Assembly (NCBI RefSeq): GCF_030408455.1
Contig: NZ_CP046977.1
Span: 186,001 to 250,000 of the forward strand
Reading direction: 5' to 3'
Source of the DNA: Corynebacterium atrinae
GTDB taxonomy: Bacteria; Actinomycetota; Actinomycetes; Mycobacteriales; Mycobacteriaceae
Length of the DNA stretch: 64,000 nt
Made by a program: the position numbers and the translations under genes. This document shows positions 35,328 through 44,661 of this stretch, in pieces; position 1 is the stretch's first letter, and every line of letters begins with the position of its first letter. The notes under the pieces were generated by a model that was not told the DNA's origin, did not search any database, and saw only the letters and a program-made list of their open reading frames with translations.

Positions 35328-38257
35328 CGGTCGTTCTCCTTTCCATCGTTGGGTACGAGCACGGAGCGAGGTGCCTGCGCCGGGTTGATGGGCTGCGGGT
35401 AGGCCTCGGTGGTGTCCTCGCCGTCGTTGATCTCTTCGGTTTTGGGCAGTGGACCATCCCCGTTGCGGGCCCATTCGAGGTCTTCGGTCTCCGTACCGGG
35501 CCGCAGGTAGCCGCCGAGCGCGTTGATGGCCATGGTGAGCATGCCCAGCACCGCGAGGTAAATGCCCAGGTCGAAGATAAGCGACGTCGACTGGTGGATC
35601 CCGAAGACATAGCCGTGGATGGCGTAGAGGAAAGAGCCCTTGAGCAGGCCGATGAAGCCGGCGAGCAGGGCAATAATGATGCCGAGGCCGGTCAGCCACA
35701 TGGGCGTCGACTCGCGGAAGACAATGGAATCGCGCCCCTTCGACAGGTAGGCCAGGCCGATGGCGGCGCCCATGATGAGCGCGGCGACGAAGCCGCCGCC
35801 CGGATCTTGGTGCCCGCGCATGAACACCAGCAGCGACAGCACCGCGAGGATCGGGATGACCAGCACGATGACTGTGCGCATGGGGATCGAGTTGAGCTGC
35901 GATTGGCCAAAGGGAGCGGGCCGGGTGCCACCCTTGAATGGGTGCCGCGGCATCGAATGCACCACCGCCGCGATGACCACGGCCGCCATACCAAGCACAG
36001 AAAGCTCGCCGAGGGTATCCAATGCACGGAACTCCACGAGGATGGTGGCGACGACGTTTTGGCCGCCGGTGATCTTCGGGGCCTCCTCGAGGTACCACAT
36101 GGCGAGCTCAGAGCGGTCGCGTCGACCCATGAGCGTGTACACGCCGAGGAAGGCGGTCACTCCGGCCAGCAGCGCAATGACCATCGAGCCGATTTGCCTG
36201 CGGCCCGAGCGCACCGGCGGGAAACTCTCCGGCTGGTAGCGCAGCACCATCATGATGACGATGACAGTGAGGGCCTCAACCGTCAGCTGCGTCAGGGCCA
36301 CATCGGGTGCGCCGAGGAACATCATCTGCAGGCTCATGCCCACACCGGCGGTACCGAGCAGGACAGCCGCCGAAATGCGATTGCGCGTGATCATCAGGCC
36401 CACCACGGACAGGGCGATGATCGCCAGCGGAATGAGATCCCACGGGTTGTCCAGACCCTCGGCGCGCGGCATCAGTGCGACACCGTCGAGGCCACCACCA
36501 TTGCTTATCGACGCCCACGTGGTCGCCCCACCCAACACAATCACGGACAGCACCAACGGCAGGAGGTGGCGGGAAGGGTTGTGCGTATTCGCCATCGCAC
36601 CGAGCACTCGACCGGCCGCTGCCGCGGCCTTAACGATGCTGGCGAGGTACTCATTACCCGAACGCGGGAACAGCGAACGCCCCTCCACCGCTGGCCAAAT
36701 GCGCTTGCGGGCCATAACGCCGAGGACACCGACGGCGAGAACTCCCACCGAGATGAGCAGCGGGGTATTGACCCCGTGCCACAGGGCGAGGTGGGACTCG
36801 ACCTCGGCGCCGGTGGCGCCGACGATGGCGTCGAGGGGGGCGTTGAAAAGCGGCAACACGAAGACCAACGGCAAGGACATCAGGCCTGGCAGGGCCGCCG
36901 GAAGCCACAGGGAGACGGGGGCCTCGTGGACGTGCGACATGTCGCGCGGACCGTCGATGAAGGCGCCGAAGACGATCTTCGCCGAATACGTAAAGGTGAG
37001 CACCGCGCCGAGGGCGGCCGCAGCGAGGAGGAGGCCCGCGGCGGGAGCGTCCTGGAAGGCAGTGAGCATTCCTTCCTTAGACACGAACCCCAGCAGGGGA
37101 GGCACCGCAGCCATCGACGCCGCGCCAATGACTACCGAGCCGAACGTGAACGGCATCTTGTCCCACAGCTTGCCCAGTCGACGGATATCGCGCGAGCCTG
37201 CCTCGTGATCGATGACGCCGATGAGCATGAACAAACTCGATTTAAACAAAGCGTGCGCCAGGGTGTGCACGACTGCTGCGGCCAGCGCGAAGGGGGTGCC
37301 AACACCAATCGTCGCCACGATCCAGCCGAGGTGCGACACCGTCGAATACGCCGTGAGCTGCTTCAAATCCGTCTTCTGCACCGCGAAAGCCGCCGACATC
37401 ACCGCCGTGGTCATACCGGCGACGATGAGCAACCAATTCCATACCGCGACGTCGTGGAAGATCGTAGAAAAGCGCAGCAGGAGGTAAATGCCGGCCTTGA
37501 CCACGGCCGCCGCATGTAGAAACGCCGACACCGGAGTAGCCGCCGCCATCGCCTCCGGCAGCCAGAAGTGGAAGGGCAGCTGCGCCGACTTGGTGAAGGC
37601 GGACACGGCAACCAGCACGGCCACCGCCGCAGTCACGCCGGGATTCTCCGCCCAATAATCACTGGTGAGGATGCCATGCAGGTGCGTCGTCCCCGTCTGG
37701 GTGGCCGCGATAGCCATGGCGACCAGCAACGTCAGACCACCAACGAAGGTGAGGATCAACGTGCGGACCGAACCCGCCTCGCCGCCTGAACCCGAACGAG
37801 CGATGAGCATGAATGACGCCAAGGAAACGAGCTCCCACGCCAAGAACAGCAAGATGACATCATCGGCCAGTACCAAGATGAGAATCGACAGCGTAAACGC
37901 CGTCATGATGGTGTAGAAACTCGTGTTTCCCTGCCTCTTAGGCAGATACGCGGCTGAATAAATAAAGACCACCGCGCCGATGACCAAAGCCAAGAGGGCG
38001 AAAAATACGCCAAGGGCATCACCGCGTAAAGAAAGGGTGACGTCCATCCCCGGAGCCACCACATCGGGCACCCAGGAATGGGAGAAATACAGCACCTCCC
38101 CGTCAATGATGCGCGGCAGCTCGCGGCCCAAGGCCACGGCGCCAGCGATGAACAGGGCGGCAAGCGGCCACCCCGCCTTTCTGTCTAAAACGCGCACCGC
38201 GACTGGGGCCAGCAAGACCGCTGAAGCCGCGAGCGTAATGACAAGGATCAATGTCAC
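35324..38257 (-). CDS. mrpA: Na+/H+ antiporter subunit A with fused MrpB domain
   Basis: 977 residues. The first 650 are NuoL-like (SAYLPKRQGNTSFYTIMTAF, AWELVSLASFMLIARSGSGGEAG, TKSAQLPFHFWLPEAMAAATPVSAFLHAA in short motifs). The following part has the MrpA C-terminal extension, and the last 200 residues contain the MrpB segment (RGHQDPGGGFVAALIMGAA, FLYAIHGYVFGI). There is therefore no separate mrpB, as in other actinobacteria. GTG start at 38257. It opens the six-gene operon mrpACDEFG. Confidence 0.93.
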   Translation of the reverse strand: MTLILVITLAASAVLLAPVAVRVLDRKAGWPLAALFIAGAVALGRELPRIIDGEVLYFSHSWVPDVVAPGMDVTLSLRGDALGVFFALLALVIGAVVFIYSAAYLPKRQGNTSFYTIMTAFTLSILILVLADDVILLFLAWELVSLASFMLIARSGSGGEAGSVRTLILTFVGGLTLLVAMAIAATQTGTTHLHGILTSDYWAENPGVTAAVAVLVAVSAFTKSAQLPFHFWLPEAMAAATPVSAFLHAAAVVKAGIYLLLRFSTIFHDVAVWNWLLIVAGMTTAVMSAAFAVQKTDLKQLTAYSTVSHLGWIVATIGVGTPFALAAAVVHTLAHALFKSSLFMLIGVIDHEAGSRDIRRLGKLWDKMPFTFGSVVIGAASMAAVPPLLGFVSKEGMLTAFQDAPAAGLLLAAAALGAVLTFTYSAKIVFGAFIDGPRDMSHVHEAPVSLWLPAALPGLMSLPLVFVLPLFNAPLDAIVGATGAEVESHLALWHGVNTPLLISVGVLAVGVLGVMARKRIWPAVEGRSLFPRSGNEYLASIVKAAAAAGRVLGAMANTHNPSRHLLPLVLSVIVLGGATTWASISNGGGLDGVALMPRAEGLDNPWDLIPLAIIALSVVGLMITRNRISAAVLLGTAGVGMSLQMMFLGAPDVALTQLTVEALTVIVIMMVLRYQPESFPPVRSGRRQIGSMVIALLAGVTAFLGVYTLMGRRDRSELAMWYLEEAPKITGGQNVVATILVEFRALDTLGELSVLGMAAVVIAAVVHSMPRHPFKGGTRPAPFGQSQLNSIPMRTVIVLVIPILAVLSLLVFMRGHQDPGGGFVAALIMGAAIGLAYLSKGRDSIVFRESTPMWLTGLGIIIALLAGFIGLLKGSFLYAIHGYVFGIHQSTSLIFDLGIYLAVLGMLTMAINALGGYLRPGTETEDLEWARNGDGPLPKTEEINDGEDTTEAYPQPINPAQAPRSVLVPNDGKENDR

Positions 38258-38387
38258 GGGGGAATCACGCTCAATTTTTAGTCGGTGGGATTGTCCGAAT
38301 TCACAGATTGACCCACACGACTTTACCAGGGGGCTATGACGGTGCGCCTGTACGGTTATTTCGGAGCACCCAGCTACTTTCGAAGGC

Positions 38388-39842
38388 ATGAGCTTGCCCA
38401 CCTCCCGCGTCCGCTCCTGGCTCGTTGCCCTCTTGGTGGCGCTGCCCCTCATTATCGGCACCGCTGTCGCCGCTCTCACCGGGCTTGATCCTGCCAAATC
38501 ATGGAACAGTGACACCGAACCTGCCGGGGCACCCGTCGCCAGTTCACCCACCGGCATCGACCCCTCACAGCTTGTCGACGCCCGCCGTGCCGCCGGCGAA
38601 GCCGGCAGCCAAGCAGGCTTCCTCGTTGCCGGCACCGGCGAACTCGTCGAAGGCACAGGCAAGATGCGCGAGGGCACCGCCGGCGTGGAGGACAAATTCG
38701 GAGCCGCCGTCACCGGATCCCAGCAGCTCTCCCAAGGCATGGTCGAACTCCAGGCCGGAATGGGGCAGCTCGGTCCGGGTGCCATCCAAGTTGCCGATGG
38801 AGTAGGCATGGCCGTCGACCAGGTCGTGGGCTTCGGCGCCTTCCGCGGACAACTCCTCACTGGCATTGATCAGATGCTGTCGAAGATGGAAGGCAGCCGC
38901 GACCCCGAGGTCATTGCCGCCCGCGACCAACTCCTTTCCCTGCGCTCCCAGGCGGAGGTGTTCGAACTGGACGAGGCCACCTCGGCGCAGCTCAGCCAAC
39001 TCAAGTCCGGTTCCCGCGAGATCGCCAACCAACTCGGCGTCCCCGGCTATGCCTTCCACGACGGCATTTACTCCGCCACCAAGGGCTCCCAAGAACTCGC
39101 CGCCGGCCTATCGCAGGCACAAGGTGGCATCGACGAAGCACTAGAAGGCGTCGACGCTCTCGCCGAAGGCGCGGTCAAAATCGACAACATGGCCGGCCAA
39201 ACCCAAGACCGCATCGGCGCCATTCAACGAACTCTGCCCGTGGTGCAGGCTGCACCTACTACCGGGGATGCCGCTTCGGAATCCACCCGCACGTTGACCC
39301 CCACCTACGCCATGCTCATCGCCTCCCTCGTCCTCCTCGGTGGGGCCGCCGCCGGCGCCGTCGCAGGCCTCACGCGCCATCGCTGGGCCTTCCTCGGAGC
39401 CGCCACCGCCGTCTTCACTGCGCTCGGCGTGATCCTCCTGGCGATCTTGTCGACCGGCCTCACCTTCATCGCCGGAGCTTTAGCCGCCGTCGTCCTGGCT
39501 CTTGGCGTGCTCACCTCTGCCGGACTGACCCACCTCATGATCCGCCTGCTCGGCCCGTTCACCGGTTCCATCACAGCGGCCGTCCTCGGTCTTGCGCAGA
39601 TCGGACTCGTTGGCTGGGTATGGAAGACCGCTTCCTCTGCCGAGGTTGCGCCGGTGTGGCAGATCCTGGCCAACCTCACCCCCATCAACTGGGCCACCTC
39701 CGGACTCACCGCACTGGGCAACGGCGGATCCCAGCAAGCACTGTGGCTCTCGCTTGGAGTCCTCGTCGGCACCGCCGTGCTGGGAGTGCTCGGGATGCGT
39801 ACTGGGGTTGTTCGCGTCGACGAGGTTGAGGCTAGCGAGTAA
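38388..39842 (+). CDS. YhgE/Pip-like membrane protein with heptad (LxxG) repeats
   Basis: 484 residues. One N-terminal membrane helix, a 250-residue external domain with repeated G-x3-L-x2-G/A heptads (GTGELVEGTGKMREG, GSQQLSQGMVELQAGMGQL, GSQELAAGLSQAQGG), then about six C-terminal membrane segments. This architecture is that of YhgE/Pip and the related X-x-x-L-x-x-G heptad-repeat membrane proteins, thought to act in cell-envelope or secretion processes. It is divergent from the Mrp operon by 130 nt. CGAAGG precedes the ATG. No partner gene is seen nearby. Confidence 0.75.
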   Translation: MSLPTSRVRSWLVALLVALPLIIGTAVAALTGLDPAKSWNSDTEPAGAPVASSPTGIDPSQLVDARRAAGEAGSQAGFLVAGTGELVEGTGKMREGTAGVEDKFGAAVTGSQQLSQGMVELQAGMGQLGPGAIQVADGVGMAVDQVVGFGAFRGQLLTGIDQMLSKMEGSRDPEVIAARDQLLSLRSQAEVFELDEATSAQLSQLKSGSREIANQLGVPGYAFHDGIYSATKGSQELAAGLSQAQGGIDEALEGVDALAEGAVKIDNMAGQTQDRIGAIQRTLPVVQAAPTTGDAASESTRTLTPTYAMLIASLVLLGGAAAGAVAGLTRHRWAFLGAATAVFTALGVILLAILSTGLTFIAGALAAVVLALGVLTSAGLTHLMIRLLGPFTGSITAAVLGLAQIGLVGWVWKTASSAEVAPVWQILANLTPINWATSGLTALGNGGSQQALWLSLGVLVGTAVLGVLGMRTGVVRVDEVEASE

Positions 39843-39872
39843 GTCGTCCGCTATTCTTGCTGGTCACCGCCT

Positions 39873-40097
39873 CGTACTGTGCGCAGCTGCGCGCACGTGG
39901 TTCAAAAGTGCGATATGACTTCACTCATTAATCGAGTGAGTAGATCTCGCTACTCGATTAATGAGTGAACTGAAATTGGTGAACTCGAATTGCACTTTTG
40001 GCCCACGCGATCCCGCCTGGGGGCTTCTGGCAGGGAGGCCCAGATTTGAGCTCTATCCACGCAGGTCAGCAAGCCGTAGTGTGCGCAGCTGCGCGCA
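39873..40097. repeat. Composite palindromic intergenic element
   Basis: Inner perfect 18-bp inverted repeat TTCACTCATTAATCGAGT (39920-39937) with its complement at 39952-39969, loop 14 nt. Outer arms CGTGG-TT-CAAAAGTGC (39896-39911) pair with 39992-40007. A 23-nt direct repeat with one mismatch, containing TGTGCGCAGCTGCGCGCA, flanks the structure at 39873-39895 and 40075-40097. No coding frame is evident. The inner part is AT-rich against a GC-rich background. It could be a miniature mobile element or a large regulatory hairpin. Confidence 0.75.
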
Positions 40098-40113
40098 AGG
40101 GCAGTGACAGATC

Positions 40114-40158
40114 AGAGCACCCCCTTCCAACTGACCTAACAGTGGAAGGGGGTGCTCT
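40114..40158 (-). terminator. Strong hairpin downstream of tRNA-Pro
   Basis: Perfect 16-bp arms AGAGCACCCCCTTCCA and its complement, loop 13 nt, starting 8 nt after the tRNA 3' end on the - strand. No T-run, so termination is inferred from position and stability. Confidence 0.65.
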
Positions 40159-40166
40159 GTAGTTGG

Positions 40167-40240
40167 TCGGGATAACAGGATTTGAACCTGCGACCTCCTC
40201 GTCCCGAACGAGGCGCGCTACCAAGCTGCGCCATATCCCG
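40167..40240 (-). tRNA. tRNA-Pro (CGG)
   Basis: 74 nt on the - strand. Acceptor stem CGGGATA/TATCCCG, D-loop with AGCTTGGTAGCGC, anticodon loop TTCGGGA giving CGG, T-arm GCAGGTTCAAATCCTG. CCA not encoded. Confidence 0.95.
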
Positions 40241-40305
40241 GTGTCGTACCCGTTGGGTACCTGAGATACCTTAGCCGACCCCGCAGGGAACTAGCAAAAC
40301 GCGCG

Positions 40306-41202
40306 TCAGGCTGGCCGTTCGGTGATCCGCAACAAGGTAGCGGAGGGTCGGCAGAATAGGCGGAAGGGCACGAATTTCGAAGTCCCCAGGCCGTTGGTGA
40401 CGTGCATGAGGAGGTTGCCGAAGCGGTGAAGGCCTTGGGCTCTTTCGCGGTCGATGCCGCAGTTGGTCACGATGGCGCGGCTGCCCGGTAGGCAGAGCTG
40501 GCCGCCGTGGGTGTGACCAGAGAGGGAGAGCTGGTAGCCGTCTTCTTCAAAAGACGAGAGAACGCGTGGCTCGGGTGCGTGTAGTAATGCTAGGGATAGA
40601 TCGGCATCCGCGTTGGGTGCGCCTGCGATGAGCGAGTAATCGTCCAGGTCGTGGTGCGGGTCGTCGACTCCTGCGGCGGCAAGGCGAACGGGCCCAACCT
40701 GGAACTCCAGTCGCTCGTGGGTCGCGTCGCGCCATCCACGTTCGATGAAGGCGGCGCGCATGTCGCGCCAGGGCAGGTCGATGTAGGTGGGTTCGCGGCG
40801 AGAACCGAAAAGGTAGCTGAAGGGGTTTGGCAGGCTTGGCGCCCAGTAGTCGTTGGTACCGAACACGAACATGCCGGGCCGGTCGAGCAGGGGGCCGAGT
40901 GCGCGCAGCACGTCGGGGACGGCGTGCTCGTCGGAAAGGTTGTCTCCGGTGTTGACCACCAAATCGGGTTGCAGGCTGTCGAGTGCGGAGACCCAGGCGA
41001 TCTTTTCGTCCTGGCCGGGGATCATGTGCAGGTCGGATAGGTGCAGGATGCGGAACTCGTCGGCCCCGCGCAGGGTGCCCGGCTCGAGCAGCGGCACGGT
41101 GATCTGCTTGAGTTCGAACTTCTTCAATTCGGAGTTGCCCCAGGCGGCGACGCCTAGCCCTGCGGCGAGTCCAGCAATGGCGATACTGAGAAGTCGATTC
41201 AC
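40306..41202 (-). CDS. Membrane-anchored metallophosphoesterase
   Basis: 298 residues. One N-terminal helix (LLSIAIAGLAAGLGVAAWG), then the calcineurin-like fold: LHLSDLHMIPGQ (DxH), NTGDNLSD (GDxx), FGTNDYW (the GNHD block with Thr for His position shift), and LSGHTHGGQLCLPG (GHTH). The Mycobacterium relative Rv3683 lies beside ponA2, and here a class A PBP follows a few genes away. GTG at 41202 with TAGGCT ending 7 nt upstream: leaderless. Substrate unknown. Confidence 0.85.
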   Translation of the reverse strand: MNRLLSIAIAGLAAGLGVAAWGNSELKKFELKQITVPLLEPGTLRGADEFRILHLSDLHMIPGQDEKIAWVSALDSLQPDLVVNTGDNLSDEHAVPDVLRALGPLLDRPGMFVFGTNDYWAPSLPNPFSYLFGSRREPTYIDLPWRDMRAAFIERGWRDATHERLEFQVGPVRLAAAGVDDPHHDLDDYSLIAGAPNADADLSLALLHAPEPRVLSSFEEDGYQLSLSGHTHGGQLCLPGSRAIVTNCGIDRERAQGLHRFGNLLMHVTNGLGTSKFVPFRLFCRPSATLLRITERPA

Positions 41203-41237
41203 CCGTCATAGCCTACCCGGCGGGTACCGTGGTCAAC

Positions 41238-41714
41238 ATGAGTGAGCTAAAAGATCAGATCCGCGCAGACCTGAAAACATCGATGAAAGCCAAGGATAAG
41301 GCCCGTACGAGTGCGATCCGCATGCTGTTGGCGGCCCTCCAGGCGGAGGAGACGGCGGGAATTAAACATGAGTTGACGGATGAGGAGATCCTCAAGGTCG
41401 TCGCCCGCGAGATCAAGAAGCGTCGGGAGTCCGCCGAGATTTACACCACCAATGGCCGTGAAGAGCTGGCTGAGATCGAGCTGGCCGAGGTCGCGGTGTT
41501 GGAAGGCTACCAACCGGCGCAGCTGGATGATGAAGCCGTGACAAAGCTTGTCGACGACGCGGTGAATCAGGTTGCCGTAGAGCAGGGCATTTCCTCGGAT
41601 GAGGTTTCCATGAAACAGATGGGTCAGGTCATGAAGGTTGCTACGGCATCTGCCGCCGGTCAGGCTGACGGCAAAAGGCTGTCCGCCGCTGTGCGCGCCC
41701 GCCTTGGCAGCTGA
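41238..41714 (+). CDS. GatB/YqeY domain protein
   Basis: 158 residues matching the YqeY family: LKDQIRADLKTSMKAKDKARTSAIRMLLAALQ at the start in parts and the C-terminal MKQMGQVMKVATASAAGQADGKRLSAAVRARL region, like the tail domain of GatB that contacts tRNA. No catalytic function has been shown for YqeY proteins. The ATG at 41238 has TACCGT ending 7 nt upstream (leaderless). It is divergent from the metallophosphoesterase with only 35 nt between start codons. Confidence 0.9.
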   Translation: MSELKDQIRADLKTSMKAKDKARTSAIRMLLAALQAEETAGIKHELTDEEILKVVAREIKKRRESAEIYTTNGREELAEIELAEVAVLEGYQPAQLDDEAVTKLVDDAVNQVAVEQGISSDEVSMKQMGQVMKVATASAAGQADGKRLSAAVRARLGS

Positions 41715-41717
41715 GTT

Positions 41718-42488
41718 TTAGGTAATTAAAGCGGGGTGCTTGCGGAATACCAGAGTGAGTTCGCCGTCTTCGTCGAGTCGGCGAACGCGGATACCGTAGA
41801 CCGGTTCCAGGATCTCCGGGATGAAGACGTCGTGGGGAGTGCCCTGGGCGACGACGCGCCCGTGATCGAGGATTGCCACCTGATCGCAGTAGCGCGCCGC
41901 GAGGTTGAGATCGTGGAGCACCACCGCGCAGCTCGTCGGCAGGTTCGATAGCAAGTCCAACACGTCGTGCTGGTACCTGATGTCGAGGTGGTTGGTGGGC
42001 TCGTCAAGCAAAACGTGGGAGGCTTCCTGCGCCAGTGCGCGGGCAATGAGGACTCGTTGGCGCTCCCCACCGGAGAGTTCAGCGAAGTTCCGCTCGGCCA
42101 AATGCAGGACGCCGACCTCGCGGAGGGCGTCGGCGACGATCCGCTCGTCGCGGGCGGAAGCGCGCGACATGAGGCCCTGGTGAGGTAGCCGACCAAGCAT
42201 GACCAGGTCCGCGACCACCATCGGGAGATCGGAGGCGTGCTCCTGCACCACCACCGCCATCGTCTTCGCGCGGGCCCTCCGCGGGATGTCGGAAATTGGT
42301 TGGCCGTCAACCATCACATCACCCGCAGTGGGCTGGAGGGAACCGTAGAGGGTCCGCAGCAGTGTCGTCTTGCCGCTGCCGTTGGGACCAACTAGTCCGA
42401 GCGTCCCGCCCTCCGGGACGGTGACGCTGACCTTATCGACGACCAGGTGGTCGTCGTAAGCGTAGGTGAGGTTGCGGCCGCGGATCAT
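41718..42488 (-). CDS. ABC transporter ATPase, iron-chelate/B12 (FecE) type
   Basis: 256 residues. Walker A GPNGSGKTTLL, Q-loop VVVQEHAS, signature LSGGERQRVLIARAL, Walker B HVLLDEPTNHLD, switch His in VVLHDLNLAARYC. The overall pattern is of FecE/BtuD-like proteins. It overlaps the 3' end of the binding-protein gene by 4 nt and is last in the order permease, binding protein, ATPase. Substrate discussed under the binding protein. Confidence 0.92.
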   Translation of the reverse strand: MIRGRNLTYAYDDHLVVDKVSVTVPEGGTLGLVGPNGSGKTTLLRTLYGSLQPTAGDVMVDGQPISDIPRRARAKTMAVVVQEHASDLPMVVADLVMLGRLPHQGLMSRASARDERIVADALREVGVLHLAERNFAELSGGERQRVLIARALAQEASHVLLDEPTNHLDIRYQHDVLDLLSNLPTSCAVVLHDLNLAARYCDQVAILDHGRVVAQGTPHDVFIPEILEPVYGIRVRRLDEDGELTLVFRKHPALIT

Positions 42489-43468
42489 CGGGTTTGCTCT
42501 AAGAATGCGGCGACTTTTTCCAACCCGTCGACCGCCAGTGGGCTGGGTGGCTCAGCGAAGCCCAACAGCATCGGGTAGATCATTTGGTTTTGTACCGCAG
42601 TCAGAGAGTTTGCGCCGGGAAGCTGTGCCACAGCATCGACGACGGGCCCGGGTTCACCGGTGCTATAGAGGGTGATGATGATGTCGGGGTTGCGGTTGAT
42701 TAGTTCTTCCGTGGTGACCTCGAAGACGCGCTCCGATTCGTCGGCGAAGACATTCTTCAGTCCTGCGGCAGTGACTAGAGGGTGGGACATGGAGCTCATG
42801 CCGTAGGCGTAGGTGATTGCGGAGCCGACGGCAGGATAGAGCACCGCCACCGTTCGTTCCTCTCCGGCTGGAATGCCGGCGGTGATCTTTTCTACTCGTT
42901 GTGCAAGTTCTTTGATGTAGTCCTCCGCTTCTTCCGACTTGCCGAAAACCTTTCCGTAAAGTCGAACCTGGTCGTAGGCGTCGTCGTAAGTTAACTCTCC
43001 TTCCAGTGAGCCGCAGAAGGCCGGCTCGTCCAACAATCGGATGTTGCTGCCCTCCAGCGTTTGTCGGTTCACGGTGTCTGACCTGCCGATCACCAGGTCT
43101 GGTGAGGTAGCCACGACAGTTTCGCGGGAAATCTGCAGGTGGCCGGTGGCATCAACCTGATCGGTGAGGGTATCGATCTGGTCCAGCTGAGCCACCACTT
43201 CGGGGGCGTAATACTCCTCAGGGTAAAGACCAGCCTTGGCGGTCACTCGGTCGAGTACTCCCAGTTCCGCCAGGGTGGGCACCGAGGGGTTGTTGATCAG
43301 GGTGACGCGCTCTGGAACAGAATCGAAGGTGACTGTAGCGCCGCAATTCTCTACGGAGATAGCGTCTGCGGCAGTCGTGTCGGACTCCTCTGCGGTGCTG
43401 CTGCACGCGCTGAGGGTAAGTAGTGCGCACAGCGAGGAGGCGAGCAGCGCGCGCGAGGGGGTCTTCAT
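42485..43468 (-). CDS. ABC transporter substrate-binding lipoprotein (FecB/BtuF class)
   Basis: 327 residues. Signal peptide with lipobox LTLSAC; the mature part is a class III (FecB-type) binding protein: GATVTFDSVPERVTLINNPSVPTLAELGV and ELINRNPDIIITLYS are typical. AAAGGAG precedes the ATG at 43468. Such proteins bind siderophores, haem, B12 or other metal chelates. No haem oxygenase or siderophore gene is near; a divergent ArsR-type regulator suggests control by a metal ion. The ligand is not known. Confidence 0.88.
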   Translation of the reverse strand: MKTPSRALLASSLCALLTLSACSSTAEESDTTAADAISVENCGATVTFDSVPERVTLINNPSVPTLAELGVLDRVTAKAGLYPEEYYAPEVVAQLDQIDTLTDQVDATGHLQISRETVVATSPDLVIGRSDTVNRQTLEGSNIRLLDEPAFCGSLEGELTYDDAYDQVRLYGKVFGKSEEAEDYIKELAQRVEKITAGIPAGEERTVAVLYPAVGSAITYAYGMSSMSHPLVTAAGLKNVFADESERVFEVTTEELINRNPDIIITLYSTGEPGPVVDAVAQLPGANSLTAVQNQMIYPMLLGFAEPPSPLAVDGLEKVAAFLEQTR

Positions 43469-43497
43469 GGAACTCCTTTGGCAGGGCCGCTTGTACG

Positions 43498-44595
43498 TCA
43501 CGTGGTGGCGTGCATGCGGCGAACGAGGATGAGCAGAAACGGGGCACCCACCATGGCGGTGATGATGCCGATGGGAATCTCTTGGGGGGCGAGAAGAATG
43601 CGAGCCAGAATGTCAGCACAGACGAGGAGGATGGCGCCGAGGAGAGCAGCTACAGGAAGGACCGCCCGGTGGGAGCCGCCAACCAAGCGTCGAGCGAGGT
43701 GGGGGACGACTAGTCCGACGAAACCGATGGATCCGGCCATGGCGACGATGGCGCCGACGAGCAGGCACGAAAGGACGAGAAGGGCGAATCTCAAGCGATC
43801 GGGGTTGATACCCAGCGTTAAAGCGGTTTCGTCCCCGGCCGCGAGGGCATCCAGATGCCGAGCTCCGATCATGAGAATCGCGGCCACGGCGGTGACGACG
43901 ATGACGATGACCGCCAAAGGGCCGTTCCAGTTGGCCAACCCCAAGGAACCAAGCAACCAGAACATGACCGACCGTGCGCCTTCTGCCGAATCAGCGGCGA
44001 AAATGAGGAAGCTGGTGGCGGCGGACAATGCGTAGCCGACGGCGACGCCGGCCATGAGCAGCCGGATAGAAGTCAACCGGCCCGCGCTTCTGGCGATGAA
44101 GAACACCAGTAACGAGGCTCCCATCGCACCGATGAAGGCACTGCCTTGCAGTGCGTACTCGCCTAGTCCCGTGCCCACGCCGAAAAGGATGGCGGCGGCG
44201 GTGCCAACGCTGGCTCCAGAGTTGATGCCCAGCACGTAGGGATCGGCGAGAACATTGCGCACAAGTGCCTGGAGAACAACACCGGCGAGGGCTAGTCCGG
44301 CACCAACTGATGCTCCCAGGACTGCGCGAGGAACCCGGATCTGCCAAACAATTGCCTCTTGAGTGGAACCGCCGTCGGCGATGAGCTGGGTACCGAAAAC
44401 ATGGTGGGACACGATGCGCAGGGTGTCTGCGACGGTGATGTCCACCGGTCCGGCCACAATTCCTCCGAGCAGGGTGGCAGCTAAAATGACGACTAAAGCC
44501 GCGCACCATAGGAACGTTCGGCCGCGCCGGGCTGAAAAGCCCAATGCGTCCCGAAGATGGTCGGGGGTGATAGCCGACGTGGCCGTTGAACTCAC
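43498..44595 (-). CDS. ABC transporter permease, FecCD family
   Basis: 365 residues with nine to ten membrane helices. Family motifs RVPRAVLGASVGAGLALAGVVLQALVRNVLADPYVLGINSGAS (in parts: RVPRA, GAGLALAG, NPLADP-like NVLADPYVLG) and the ATPase-contact region LGINPDRLRF. GTG at 44595 with TAGGCT 6 nt upstream. First gene of the importer operon, divergent from the ArsR regulator. Confidence 0.92.
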   Translation of the reverse strand: MSSTATSAITPDHLRDALGFSARRGRTFLWCAALVVILAATLLGGIVAGPVDITVADTLRIVSHHVFGTQLIADGGSTQEAIVWQIRVPRAVLGASVGAGLALAGVVLQALVRNVLADPYVLGINSGASVGTAAAILFGVGTGLGEYALQGSAFIGAMGASLLVFFIARSAGRLTSIRLLMAGVAVGYALSAATSFLIFAADSAEGARSVMFWLLGSLGLANWNGPLAVIVIVVTAVAAILMIGARHLDALAAGDETALTLGINPDRLRFALLVLSCLLVGAIVAMAGSIGFVGLVVPHLARRLVGGSHRAVLPVAALLGAILLVCADILARILLAPQEIPIGIITAMVGAPFLLILVRRMHATT

Positions 44596-44607
44596 GCCCC
44601 TAGCCTA

Positions 44608-44631
44608 TCACTCAAACGGTTAATTGAATGA
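44608..44631. promoter_or_regulatory. Candidate ArsR operator
   Basis: TCACTCAA (44608-44615) and TTGAATGA (44624-44631) form an inverted repeat with 7 of 8 positions matching, 8 nt apart. It lies in the 66-nt spacer between the permease and arsR start codons, the expected place for a shared operator. Confidence 0.5.
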
Positions 44632-44661
44632 CCAGGTTAGGACAAGAAAAGGAGTGGAAGA

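Noticed and set aside
44631..44650. DtxR box before the FecBCD-type importer
   Set aside because: Only a half match (CAGGTTAGGAC); no 19-bp palindrome.
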